This document shows, in pieces, positions 22,651 to 31,404 of a DNA stretch of 64,000 nucleotides (positions within the stretch are counted from its first letter, which is position 1; every line of letters starts with the position of its first letter). The translations under genes were made by a program, and so were the position numbers. This DNA comes from Streptomyces actuosus (GTDB lineage Bacteria; Actinomycetota; Actinomycetes; Streptomycetales; Streptomycetaceae). The stretch lies in NCBI RefSeq assembly GCF_016921115.1, contig NZ_JAFFZS010000028.1, positions 1 through 64,000 on the forward strand. The letters are read 5' to 3'. The notes beneath the pieces were generated by a model, which saw nothing but the letters and a program-made list of their open reading frames with translations, was not told where the DNA came from and made no database searches.

Positions 22651-22738
22651 CGGGATCTTCCCTTCGTCCGCCCCCTCGTCACCCGAAGGGCTGTAACGGT
22701 CCGGCAGGGGTGAACGGTGGGAGGCGGGCTCCCTTTCG

Positions 22739-22771
22739 TCCCTGACCGGCAACAGGGCGGCCGGTCAGGGA
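22739..22771. terminator. bidirectional terminator between convergent genes
   Basis: A perfect 12-bp stem (TCCCTGACCGGC / GCCGGTCAGGGA) with a 9-nt loop lies between the membrane-protein gene and the end of the SMC-like gene. The remaining parts of the 409-bp gap (22651-23059) show no gene. Confidence 0.8.
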
Positions 22772-23059
22772 AGCACCGGCTCCGCTGCCCGGACGCCCGA
22801 CTGACCGCGAAGGGGACGGGCCGCCGATACCCGCCGCCCCGGGTCCGGACGTCCGGCCACCGCCTCGCGGCAGCGGGACGGCACGCGCATGCCGCGTGCG
22901 CCGGACCCGTCGCGTTCCGGCCCGCTGTCCCGTCCCGCAGGGGGCTTCGGCGCCACCGCCGCCGCGTCCGCCGGACGGCGGGGCCGTGTGCCGCGACCGG
23001 CCCGCCCTCGGCGCGGCCCACCTCTCGGGCCCGCCCTCCGCACAGCGCGGGCAGCCCCC

Positions 23060-26000
23060 TCAGGGCGTCGTCGCTGCCGGTCGCCTGTACATCCGCGTGG
23101 CCGTGATCTCGCTGTGCGAGGCCTCCCCGGCCGGGGTCGGCTGGGGCAGCCCCGGCCGCAGGTGTTCCTCGACGCTGATGTACTTCAGGCCCGCACGCAG
23201 GTCGGCATCATTGCGCAGCCGGATGACCAGAGGGAACTCCGCGAGCGCGGTGGTGTCGAACAGGCCGGTCGTGTACAGCAGCTGCACGCCCAGGGCATCG
23301 GACACGGCCCGCTGGAGTTCGAGCAGATAGGTGGCGTTGGCGCGGCCGATGGGGTTGTCGAGGAAGAGCGTGCCGGCGTGGCGGTGCCGGTCTCTGCCCC
23401 GGTCGTTCGACCGGAGGGCGGCCATCGTGCAGTACAGGGCGATGGCGGCCGTGAGCAGCTGCCCACCGGAGAAGACGTCGCCCATCTGCCCGACCGGGAC
23501 CCGCTCGGCGCGCAGCACGGCGTCCGGCTTGAGGATCTCCACGGCGACGCCCTTGGGCTGGAGGGCCGCAGCGACGCCCCGCAGCAGCAGCGACATGCCG
23601 TCGCGCCGCAGGTCCGAGTTCTTCTTCACGGCGGCGCGGGTCGCCTCGTCGACGACCTCGCCGAGCCGCTCGGTGAGCGTGGCCTGGTCCGGCTCCTCGA
23701 AACGGATGCGCAGGAACTCCTGCCCGGACCACTCGCCGAGCCCCTCGGGCAGACGGGAGAGCCTCTGGGCCGAGCGCAGAGTGGCCAGGGCGGACTCGAC
23801 GAGGCCGCGCAGACGGTCCACGATCGAGTCGCGGTTGCGTTCCAGCTGCGCCAGTTCGTCGGTGAGGACGCGCAGCCGCGGCGCGAAGGCGTCCGCCCAC
23901 TTCTGCGCGTGCTCGGGCAGCGCGGAGGCGGGCAGCTCCCGGATCTGCTGCCGCGCGGGGGTGCGGACCTGTTCGTAGCGGGTGGAGTTGGCGTGCCGGA
24001 CGAGCACGTCGGAGGCCTCGCGGACCGCGGCCTCGGCAGCGGAGAGGTCGGCGGCGCAGCCGCGCAGCGAGCGGCGTACCTCGGCGCCGGCCCGGCGGGC
24101 TTCCTCCAGGGTGCCGGGGTACGGCTCCGGCTCGTCCTGCTCCTCGTCGGTCCCGTGCTCGCGCAGCAGGTCGCGGAGCATGGCGGCGGTCTCGTCGAAG
24201 CCGCCGGCCGCGCCCTCGGCGGCGCGGTGCGCCTCCAGCAACTCGGCGTGCGCCTCGCGGGCCTGCGCCAGCGCCTCGGCGCGTGAGGCGAGTTCGGCGC
24301 TGGCCGTGCGCAGCAGGGCCTGCGCGTGGTCGGCGTCGCGCGGGACGAGTTCGTCGGGCAGTTCGGTGTGGGCCCCGCCGTCCTCGGGGGCGTGCCGCTC
24401 GGCCTCGCCGCGCAGCCGGCCGAGTTGTTCGCTGGCGTGCGACATGCGGGTCTCCAGGAGCTGCACCAGCTCCTCCGCGCGCGCGGCGGCAGCCTGCCGG
24501 GAGGGGCCGTCGGAGCCGTCCGGTGACTGCAGGAGCTGCTCCGCGCGCGTGCGGACCTTGTTGCTCAACCGGTCCAGCTCGGCGCGGGCGGCGCTCTCGT
24601 CGCTCTCCGCGCGGGCCTGCTCGGCGCGCAGGTCGGCGCCGACGCCCACCTTCTCGTACACCTGGGACGCGGCCCGGTAGGCCTCGCGCAGGGCGGGCAG
24701 GGACGCCTCGGGCGCGTCGGCGTCGGGCTCCGGTACGTCGTCGGGGGCACCGGCGATCTCGGCGCGCTCGCCGCGCAACGCACGCGCGGTGCGGCGGGCG
24801 TCGTCGGCGCCGCGCTGTGCGGCGCGGCGATCCTCGTCGGCGGCACGGGCGCGCTCGAGGCAGGCCTGGGCGCGGGCCTCGGACTCGGCGGCCTCGTCGG
24901 CGAGTTCGCGCAGCCTGACCTGCCAGGCGGCCCGCTCACGCAGCCGGAACGCCAGTCCGGCGAGGGCGTCGGCGGCCCGTCTGGCCCGCTGGGCGGCCTC
25001 CTGCCGCTCGTCGCGCACCTGGGCGGCCTCGGTGGCGGTCTCCTCCGCCTCCGCCCGCTCGGTGCGGGCCTCGGCCAGGTCCGCCTCGGCCTCCTCGGCG
25101 AACGTCCGTGCCTCGCGGGCGGTCTCGGCCAGCTCCGCCAAGCGGCCGGCCGGGCAGCCGGCGCGCCACGAGGCCAGCCGCGCCGCCAGTTCCCGGTCCT
25201 TGCCGAGCCGGGCGGCCAGCCTGCGGATCTCCTCGTCGCGCTCGGTGGCCCGCGCGCGCAGTGCCTGACGCTCCTCGTCGGCGGCGTGCTCGTCGTGCAT
25301 GGCGGGGTTGGGCGGCACGAGGAACACGTCGGAGGCACCGGCAGGGTCCGTGCCGGACGCCGGGGTCGGTGCCAGCAGCGCGGCGGCCGTGCCGACGGCG
25401 ACCGCGGAACGGGGCAGCAGTGCCGCGTCGCCGAGCACCTCGCGGGCGCGTACGTGCGAGGCCGGGTCGGTGATGATGACGCCGTCGACCAGTTCGGGGC
25501 GGGCGGCCAGCACCCGCGCGTGGTCGGCGGGGTCGACGGCCTGGGCGAGGTAGCGCCAGCCGGGCAGGGCGGGGATGCCGTGCTCGCCGAGGTATTCGAC
25601 GGTGGAGAGGACGTCGGGGCCGGGCGGCAGCAGCCCGCCGTCGCCGAGGGCGCCGAGGATCCGGGCGTCGTCGGCCGCTGCGGTACGCAGTTCGAACAGC
25701 TGCCGTTCGGCGGAGGTGACGGCGTCGTCGAGGAGTGCGCGCAGTTCGTCGGCGAACCGGTCGAGCTCCTCGGGGCCCAGCGGGCCCTGTCCGCTGTCGT
25801 CCCCGGACTGCCGCGGCTGCGGGATCGAGGGGCGGGCGCCGGTCAGGCCGAGCAGCTCCGCGAGCCGCTCCTCCTGCGCCAGCGTGCGAGCGGTGCGGCG
25901 CTCGCCGTCGTACGCCCGGTCCGCCGCCAGGGCGGCGTCGGCGGCGCGGGCGGCGGTCAGCTCCGCACGGGACTCGGCGGACGCCGTCTCGCGCGCGTGC

Positions 26001-27682
26001 TCCGTGGCACGTCGGGCGGCCTCACGGGCGGTGTCCCAGGCGGCGACGGCGGACTTCTCCGCGTCGCTGGCGGCGAGCGCGGCACGGGCGGGGTCGGCGT
26101 CGGGGGCGCTGTCGTCGAGCCAGCCGGCCCGGACGGCCTCGGCGGTCTCCTGCTCGACCTCGGCGAGGCGCTGACGCAGGTGCCCTGCCTCGCTGCGGGC
26201 GCGCTGGGCCTCGGTGGCGGCGCCGGTGGAGTCGCGGTGGGCGGTGTCGCTGACCTCCTGGAGGGCGGCGGAGCGCTCCTCCTGCTCGTTGGCCAGGTTC
26301 TCGGCGCTCGCGGCGGCGGCGTGCAGGGCCCGTACGAGGTCGACGGCGGCCTTGGCGCGGGCGGCGAGGGCGGGGGCCGCGTCCCGCTCGGCCTCCTGGA
26401 TCGCCGCGGACACGCGGGCGACCCGGTCGGCTGCGGCCCGGTGGCGCAGCACGGCCTCGGCGGCCTGCCAGGCGGCGTGCAGGGTGCGGGCGTCGGCCAG
26501 CTCCCGCTTCTGCGCGGCGGCGGTCTTCTCGGCGGCGGCGAGCGCCAGCGAGGCATGCCGGTAGGCGAGTTCGGCGGCGATCAGGGCGCTGCGCTCGCGG
26601 GCGCCCTCGCAGTGGGTGACGGCGTAGGCGGCGGCCGTGACCCGCTGGGCGAGGTCGGTGGCCCGTGCCCGTTCCTGAGTGGCCCGCGCGGACAGCCGCC
26701 GGCCCAGGACGCGGGTGCGGCGCTCGGCTGCGGCGTGCACGTCCCGGGTGCGGGCGCGTGAGTCGGCGGCCTCGACGATCCGGCCGAGCAGATCGACGGA
26801 GCCGGCGGTGAAGTCCCGTTCGGCGATCAGTTCGGCGCGCCGGCCGAGCTTGTTGCCGAACCCTCCGACGAGGTCGGCGAGTCCGTCGGTGTCGCGGGTG
26901 TCGGTGACGGCGCGCAGCAGCAGGTCGGTGAAGTCGGAGTCCTTCTTCACCGCGAACAGGCCGGCGGCCTCGCCCTCGTCGGCGTTCATCTCCCGCTGGT
27001 AGCGGAAGAGTTCGGGGTCGAGGCCGAGCTCGCCGAGGTGCTCGGTCCAGCGCTCGTGGGTCTCCTCCCAGTGCACCTCCAGGTGCGGGTACGCCTTCCC
27101 GGCCTCGGTGATCGCGTCCCGGAAGCCCTTCATGGTGCGGCGGCGGCCCTGCGCCCCCGACTGGCCCTCGACGGGCGGCCGCACGGCGGTGGACTCGGCC
27201 ACGGGCAGGTTGTCCAGGGAGAGTCCGGGGCCGGGCCGGAAGGAGTACCAGGCCTCGGCGAACTTTCTGGGGTCGTTGGAGACCTGGCGGCCGCGCCACT
27301 CGCTGACCTTGCCGACCACGACGCACTCGCCGGTCTGCACGTGCTGCCACTCCAGGGCCACGTGTCCGCAGTCGTCGGCGAGCAGGAACTTGCGCAGCAC
27401 GCCGGAACTGGCGCCGCCGAGGGTGTTGCGGTGCCCGGGCAGCATCACCGAGAAGATCAGCTTCAGCAGAACGGACTTGCCGCCGCCGTTCTCCAGGAAG
27501 AGCACACCGGCGGGCGCGGGGCGGCGCGGCGGACCGACGGGCTCCTCCTCGAAGAACTCCGCCTGCGTGGGGGCGGGTTCGGGCACGATGTGGCCGACAC
27601 CCCGCAGGTCGAGCACGGTGTCGGCGTAGCGTGCGCCGGCGGGCCCGATGGAGTAGAGGCGGACCCGGGACAGCTCGTACAT
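23060..27682 (-). CDS. SMC-like ATPase of a MukB/MksB/JetC-type complex
   Basis: This 1540-residue protein has the layout of an SMC-like motor. An N-terminal nucleotide site lies at residues 61-70 (LFLENGGGKS, Lys69). Long Ala/Glu/Arg-rich coiled coils follow, then a globular hinge-like middle (about 610-790), a second coiled coil, and a C-terminal head with FSGGQ (1404-1408) and TLFLDNPIG (Asp1442). Two points are unusual: the first P-loop Gly is Leu, and the residue after the Walker B Asp is Asn, not Glu. The length is close to MukB. It is last in a minus-strand operon, 64 bp after a KITE-like gene and behind a kleisin-like gene. Such complexes extrude DNA loops; some restrict plasmids. The role here is inferred. 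Confidence 0.8.
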   Translation of the reverse strand: MYELSRVRLYSIGPAGARYADTVLDLRGVGHIVPEPAPTQAEFFEEEPVGPPRRPAPAGVLFLENGGGKSVLLKLIFSVMLPGHRNTLGGASSGVLRKFLLADDCGHVALEWQHVQTGECVVVGKVSEWRGRQVSNDPRKFAEAWYSFRPGPGLSLDNLPVAESTAVRPPVEGQSGAQGRRRTMKGFRDAITEAGKAYPHLEVHWEETHERWTEHLGELGLDPELFRYQREMNADEGEAAGLFAVKKDSDFTDLLLRAVTDTRDTDGLADLVGGFGNKLGRRAELIAERDFTAGSVDLLGRIVEAADSRARTRDVHAAAERRTRVLGRRLSARATQERARATDLAQRVTAAAYAVTHCEGARERSALIAAELAYRHASLALAAAEKTAAAQKRELADARTLHAAWQAAEAVLRHRAAADRVARVSAAIQEAERDAAPALAARAKAAVDLVRALHAAAASAENLANEQEERSAALQEVSDTAHRDSTGAATEAQRARSEAGHLRQRLAEVEQETAEAVRAGWLDDSAPDADPARAALAASDAEKSAVAAWDTAREAARRATEHARETASAESRAELTAARAADAALAADRAYDGERRTARTLAQEERLAELLGLTGARPSIPQPRQSGDDSGQGPLGPEELDRFADELRALLDDAVTSAERQLFELRTAAADDARILGALGDGGLLPPGPDVLSTVEYLGEHGIPALPGWRYLAQAVDPADHARVLAARPELVDGVIITDPASHVRAREVLGDAALLPRSAVAVGTAAALLAPTPASGTDPAGASDVFLVPPNPAMHDEHAADEERQALRARATERDEEIRRLAARLGKDRELAARLASWRAGCPAGRLAELAETAREARTFAEEAEADLAEARTERAEAEETATEAAQVRDERQEAAQRARRAADALAGLAFRLRERAAWQVRLRELADEAAESEARAQACLERARAADEDRRAAQRGADDARRTARALRGERAEIAGAPDDVPEPDADAPEASLPALREAYRAASQVYEKVGVGADLRAEQARAESDESAARAELDRLSNKVRTRAEQLLQSPDGSDGPSRQAAAARAEELVQLLETRMSHASEQLGRLRGEAERHAPEDGGAHTELPDELVPRDADHAQALLRTASAELASRAEALAQAREAHAELLEAHRAAEGAAGGFDETAAMLRDLLREHGTDEEQDEPEPYPGTLEEARRAGAEVRRSLRGCAADLSAAEAAVREASDVLVRHANSTRYEQVRTPARQQIRELPASALPEHAQKWADAFAPRLRVLTDELAQLERNRDSIVDRLRGLVESALATLRSAQRLSRLPEGLGEWSGQEFLRIRFEEPDQATLTERLGEVVDEATRAAVKKNSDLRRDGMSLLLRGVAAALQPKGVAVEILKPDAVLRAERVPVGQMGDVFSGGQLLTAAIALYCTMAALRSNDRGRDRHRHAGTLFLDNPIGRANATYLLELQRAVSDALGVQLLYTTGLFDTTALAEFPLVIRLRNDADLRAGLKYISVEEHLRPGLPQPTPAGEASHSEITATRMYRRPAATTP

Positions 27683-27746
27683 GGCGGACTCTCGTCAGTC
27701 TTCGAAAAGGTGCGGTGGTTCGATGGGGGGTGGTGCGGGGCGCCGG

Positions 27747-28625
27747 TCAGGAGTGGAACGGCAGCCCGGCGTCGGCCACCAACTCCAGGTCGTCGGTGTG
27801 CTCTGCGGGCAGCAGTGTCGCGGTGCCGTCGCTGACCGGGACGATGCCCAGTTCCAGTAGCTCCGCCATGGCGGAACTGCCGGCCATGTCGCGGACCTGG
27901 AGCTGGTAGCGGGCCGTGGTGCGGTACGTCCCGCCGCTGTCGTCGCCGGTCCGCTGCAGGAAGCCGGAGTCGGTGAGGAACGCCACGGCCTTGCCGACGA
28001 TGCCCGTGGTCGATCCGGCCAGGCGGCGCGCGTCCTTGGTGGCGCCGGTCGCGCTGCGTCTGGCCCAGATCCGCCAGGCGGCCTCCAGGCCGGGGGCGTC
28101 GGTCGCCGGGTCGGTGTTCTCGCCCTCTTCGGCGGCACGCTCCTCGAGCCGACGGCAGGCCTGGCGGACGAAGGCGTCGACGCCGTTGACGGTGACGCGG
28201 CCGATGTAGCCGTCGTCGGCGAGGTCCTCGGGCCGGGGGAAGGACAGGGCGGCGACGGCGAGATGGGCGAGCCCGTGCAGGAACCGGTCGCCGGAGTCGG
28301 CGGCGGTACGGCGCGCGTAGTCGCCCATGCGTACGGCGAACACCGAGTCCTCGGCGGCGGTCACGGCCATGCCGGCGCGCGGTGACACCTCCAGCACGAC
28401 CAGCCCGAGTCCGGCGGCGACGGCGTCGGCGAGCCGGGCGAACGGCGGGTCCTCCCGGTAGCGGCGCAGCAGGTCGGTGTACTCCTGGTCGCGCGCGGGC
28501 TGCAGCTTCGGCTGGAGCCCGAAGGCGACGAGCCGCGCCGCGTCGGCGGCGTCGGCGGGGGTGACGGCGGTGCTCACCGGTGCGGCGGCGGCCTCCGGAT
28601 CACTCCGGTCGACGTGCTCGGTCAC
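27747..28625 (-). CDS. KITE-like subunit (MksE/JetB position)
   Basis: This 292-residue acidic soluble protein lies between the kleisin-like and SMC-like genes, the place of MukE/MksE/JetB. The middle (about 95-160) and C-terminal parts look like winged-helix segments, for example GIVGKAVAFLTDSGFLQRTG and TYRTTARYQLQVRDMA. I base the role mainly on operon position, size and these segments, as KITE proteins diverge greatly. AAGGAG stands 8 nt before GTG 28625. The gap to the preceding stop is 31 bp, so the three genes are co-transcribed. Confidence 0.65.
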   Translation of the reverse strand: MTEHVDRSDPEAAAAPVSTAVTPADAADAARLVAFGLQPKLQPARDQEYTDLLRRYREDPPFARLADAVAAGLGLVVLEVSPRAGMAVTAAEDSVFAVRMGDYARRTAADSGDRFLHGLAHLAVAALSFPRPEDLADDGYIGRVTVNGVDAFVRQACRRLEERAAEEGENTDPATDAPGLEAAWRIWARRSATGATKDARRLAGSTTGIVGKAVAFLTDSGFLQRTGDDSGGTYRTTARYQLQVRDMAGSSAMAELLELGIVPVSDGTATLLPAEHTDDLELVADAGLPFHS

Positions 28626-28656
28626 GGTTGGTGCTCCTTGTCGCGCGGTTGGTCAC

Positions 28657-30183
28657 TCATGCTGCTTCCGTCCGGTCCGCGGCCATGCCGGCCGCGTCGA
28701 GCAGCGCCGTGCCGACTATCAGATCGGCGCCGCCGAACTCGTGGTCGTCGAGTTCGGTGCCGTCGTCCACGGCGAACAGCAGCTTCTCCTCGCCCTGCCG
28801 GTAGGCGGTGCCGACGGCGGGGCTGGCCGCGTGGACCGCGATCAGGGCGACCAGGTAGGGCAGGTCCGGATCCTTGCGGCGGGCCTCGGCCAGCAGTCCG
28901 GACAGGCGGCGCGGGGCGTCCGCCGGCAGGTCGAGCAGGGCCATGGCGGCAGCCAGTTGCTCCTCGCTGAAGCGGCTGTCGTCGGGCGTGGCGATGAGGT
29001 CGGGCTCGGGCATCTCGGCACCGAGGTGCTCCCGCTCCACCGGCGGCGTCAGCAGGAGGTCGACGAGGTCGGCGACCCGCACGGAGACGGGGGTGCGCAG
29101 TCCGGTGCCGCGGGCGAAGAACGCGTCGGTCACGCGGGTCGCCTGCTCCAGCGGGAGCGGCAGCACCGGGGCGAGGAGGTGCCCGTAGAGGTCGATCCCG
29201 GCGGTGGACGCGGGCACGGCGAAGGCCTGCCGGTCCTGTTCCGCGCGGAAGAGGGGTCCCGCCTCCAGCAGGCGGGACTGGAGCTGGGTGTGGCGGCGGA
29301 TGCAGTCCTTGACGATGTCGACCAGTTCGGCCGCGCGCCGCTTGTGCTCGGGCTCCTCGCTCTCGTCGCGGGCCCTGCGGATGTTGGTGAGGATCGCGTT
29401 CTCGTGCCGGTAGCGGTCGGCGACGTGGTCGAGCGCCTCGGCGATCATGTCGGGGACGGCGTTGAGCCAGTCCACCGCGCGCACGTTGCGCCGGGTGGCC
29501 TCCAGGGCCCTGCGCAGGGTCTCGGAGTACTGCACGGTCCGGTAGCGGGCCTGCTCGGCGGCGAGCTGGGCGTCGGCCAGCCGGCCGCGGCTGATCAGCA
29601 CCTCCAGCTTGACCTCGGCGGCGATCTGGGCGCTGGTGACGTCGGTGTCGAGGGCGCCGACCAGGACGTTGACCGCCTCGTCGGTGGTGCGCAGGTACAC
29701 CGTGCCGCCGGGGCCGGGGACCTCTTCCAGGAGCTTGAAGTCGTAGTCGCGGCGGACGTAGCTGCCGTCCGCGGCGAAGGTGCCGTACACGGTACGGAAG
29801 CCGCGGTCGACGCTGCCGACGTTGATCAGGTTCTCCAGGACCCAGCGGGCCACGCGCTCGTGCTCCGCGACGGGGCGGGCCGGGGCCTGGGCGGCGACGC
29901 GCGGCACCAGCCGGGCGACGATCTGGTCGTGGTCGGCGCCGGTGTCGAAGTCCATGTTGAGCGTGACGAGGTCGATGGCGGCCAGGGCGATCTCCGCCAT
30001 GCCGTAGACCGAGTACGCGCCGGCGAGGTTGGCCTTGCGTGCGTCGAGGTCGTGGATCGGCGCGGTGCAGGCGAGCGCGCGCAGGCGCCGCGCCAGCCCC
30101 TCGTCGGCGGCCGGGCCCGGCGCGGGGCGCGGCCCCGCGCTGAGCTGGGGCGGAACACGGTCCGTCGAAGCAGGCGAAGTCAC
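28657..30183 (-). CDS. kleisin-like subunit (MksF/JetA position)
   Basis: This 508-residue soluble protein is the first gene of the SMC-like operon, as MukF/MksF/JetA would be. An N-terminal helical domain (AYSVYGMAEIALAAIDLVTL) is followed by a long helical middle with charged stretches (about 180-330) and a C-terminal domain with PVSVRVADLVDLLLTPP. The order 508-292-1540 residues fits kleisin, KITE, SMC. Start GTG 30183 (MTSPASTDRVPPQ) is chosen because the upstream part of the frame is unlike protein and TACGCT lies 7 nt before it. Family membership is inferred, not proven. Confidence 0.65.
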   Translation of the reverse strand: MTSPASTDRVPPQLSAGPRPAPGPAADEGLARRLRALACTAPIHDLDARKANLAGAYSVYGMAEIALAAIDLVTLNMDFDTGADHDQIVARLVPRVAAQAPARPVAEHERVARWVLENLINVGSVDRGFRTVYGTFAADGSYVRRDYDFKLLEEVPGPGGTVYLRTTDEAVNVLVGALDTDVTSAQIAAEVKLEVLISRGRLADAQLAAEQARYRTVQYSETLRRALEATRRNVRAVDWLNAVPDMIAEALDHVADRYRHENAILTNIRRARDESEEPEHKRRAAELVDIVKDCIRRHTQLQSRLLEAGPLFRAEQDRQAFAVPASTAGIDLYGHLLAPVLPLPLEQATRVTDAFFARGTGLRTPVSVRVADLVDLLLTPPVEREHLGAEMPEPDLIATPDDSRFSEEQLAAAMALLDLPADAPRRLSGLLAEARRKDPDLPYLVALIAVHAASPAVGTAYRQGEEKLLFAVDDGTELDDHEFGGADLIVGTALLDAAGMAADRTEAA

Positions 30184-30190
30184 GGTGCAC

Positions 30191-30196
30191 AGCGTA
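30191..30196 (-). promoter_or_regulatory. -10 box for a leaderless condensin-like operon
   Basis: TACGCT on the minus strand lies 7 nt before the GTG at 30183 and there is no ribosome-binding site. Transcription would start at the codon itself. TTGGGT stands 19 nt further upstream as a weak -35 candidate. The 163-bp gap to the GntR gene has no other feature. Confidence 0.4.
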
Positions 30197-30346
30197 GGTC
30201 CTCGGTCCGACAACGACCCAAACGGCGCGGATCGGCTGCCCGCGGCGGCGACGCCCCCGGGGACCGGCCCGGCGGGCGAGGACACCCGGCTCCTCCGCGG
30301 CTCTCCTCTCGTCCCCCGCCCGCCACCACCGGCGCCGGTCGGGGCG

Positions 30347-31054
30347 TCAACCGGGAGCGGCCCCGTCGTCCCCGACCCGCCGCCGGTACACCTCCGCCAT
30401 CCGCTCCAGCGAGTCCCGCAGGTAGACCGCGAGCAGTTGCTCCGCCTCGGCCGTGTTCCCCTCGCGGAGGGTGTGCAGGAGCTGCCGGTTGCGGGTGAGG
30501 TAGGGCTCGTGCAGCCGCCGCGGATCGTCCACCACGTGGAAGGCCAGGCGGAGTTCGGCGAAGATGCTGCGCATCACCTCGTCGGTGCGTTCGCTTCCGG
30601 CCAGGGCGACCAGTTCCCGGTGGAAGTGGATGTCGGCGGTGCCCACGGCCTTCCAGTCGCCGTCGGCGCTCGCCCGCTCCCCCTCGGCGACGGCGGCGGC
30701 CATGGCGTCGAGGGCGTACGGCGGCGCTCCGAGCCCGCGCACGACGGCGCACTCGACGAGGGCGCGCGTGCGGTGGATGTCCTCCACGTCCTCGACGGTC
30801 AGGACCCGGACGAAGACCCCGCGGTTGAGCTCGTGGACGAGCAGGCGCTCGTGGACGAGCAGGCGGAACGCCTCGCGCAGCGTGTTGCGGGACACGCCGA
30901 GCGCGCCGCCGATGTCCTCCTCCGACAGCCGTGTGCCGGGGGGGAAGAAGCCCTCGGCGATCCGGGTGCGGAGGACGTCGGAGACCCGCTCGGCCGTACT
31001 GGTGCGTCCCAGGAGGCCACGGTCGTCGGCCAGTGACGCCGCCTGCTCTGCCAT
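30347..31054 (-). CDS. GntR-family transcriptional regulator (FCD domain)
   Basis: This 235-residue DNA-binding protein has an N-terminal winged helix (about 18-85, with GTRLSEEDIGGALGVSRNTL and the wing NRGVFVRV) and a C-terminal FCD ligand domain (about 95-225). Metal-binding His residues are present in HFHRELV and the AFHVV region. It is divergent from pxpABC, with a perfect palindrome between the two. It therefore very likely controls that operon and perhaps itself in response to 5-oxoproline or a related acid; the effector is a guess. Confidence 0.9.
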   Translation of the reverse strand: MAEQAASLADDRGLLGRTSTAERVSDVLRTRIAEGFFPPGTRLSEEDIGGALGVSRNTLREAFRLLVHERLLVHELNRGVFVRVLTVEDVEDIHRTRALVECAVVRGLGAPPYALDAMAAAVAEGERASADGDWKAVGTADIHFHRELVALAGSERTDEVMRSIFAELRLAFHVVDDPRRLHEPYLTRNRQLLHTLREGNTAEAEQLLAVYLRDSLERMAEVYRRRVGDDGAAPG

Positions 31055-31099
31055 GCCCGGAATTCAAGCGCAGGAACGGGGGCCGGGACAACGTCGGTA

Positions 31100-31129
31100 T
31101 TGAAGGATCGTTGAACGATCCTCTACGGT
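31100..31129 (+). promoter_or_regulatory. pxpABC promoter with embedded 19-bp palindromic operator
   Basis: TTGAAG (31100-31105) and TACGGT (31124-31129), separated by 18 bp, resemble a housekeeping promoter. A perfect palindrome with arms AGGATCGTT and AACGATCCT around one central base (31104-31122) fills the spacer. A regulator bound there would block RNA polymerase. The divergent GntR protein is the obvious candidate. The leader from here to pxpA would be about 270 nt and contains no convincing gene (31055-31404 examined). Confidence 0.7.
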
Positions 31130-31404
31130 GCCACGCACGGCTCCCGCCGGGGCACCGTCCGTCGTCCGTCTGCGAGGTGGTCCATGCGCACGCACCTCCC
31201 GCCGCGGGCCCCGCACGGGCGGCGGTCCGACGCCGGGACGTTCGCCTGCCTCCGGCGCGGCCCGGACGCCGCAGGCCACCGCCGGCCGTCCACGCCCCTC
31301 CACGCTCGGGGCAGCCGCTCCGGGGCGGCCGGTGCTCCCCCGCCGCGCGGTGTGCTGCGGTGCGTCGCGGCCGGGCAGAAGACATCGAGGAGCATCGGGG
31401 CCCC

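Noticed and set aside
30832..30867. An 18-bp direct repeat in the GntR gene (two copies of CTCGTGGACGAGCAGGCG)
   Set aside because: The encoded LLVHE-RLLVHE pattern is normal for this part of GntR winged helices, so it is not an insertion.
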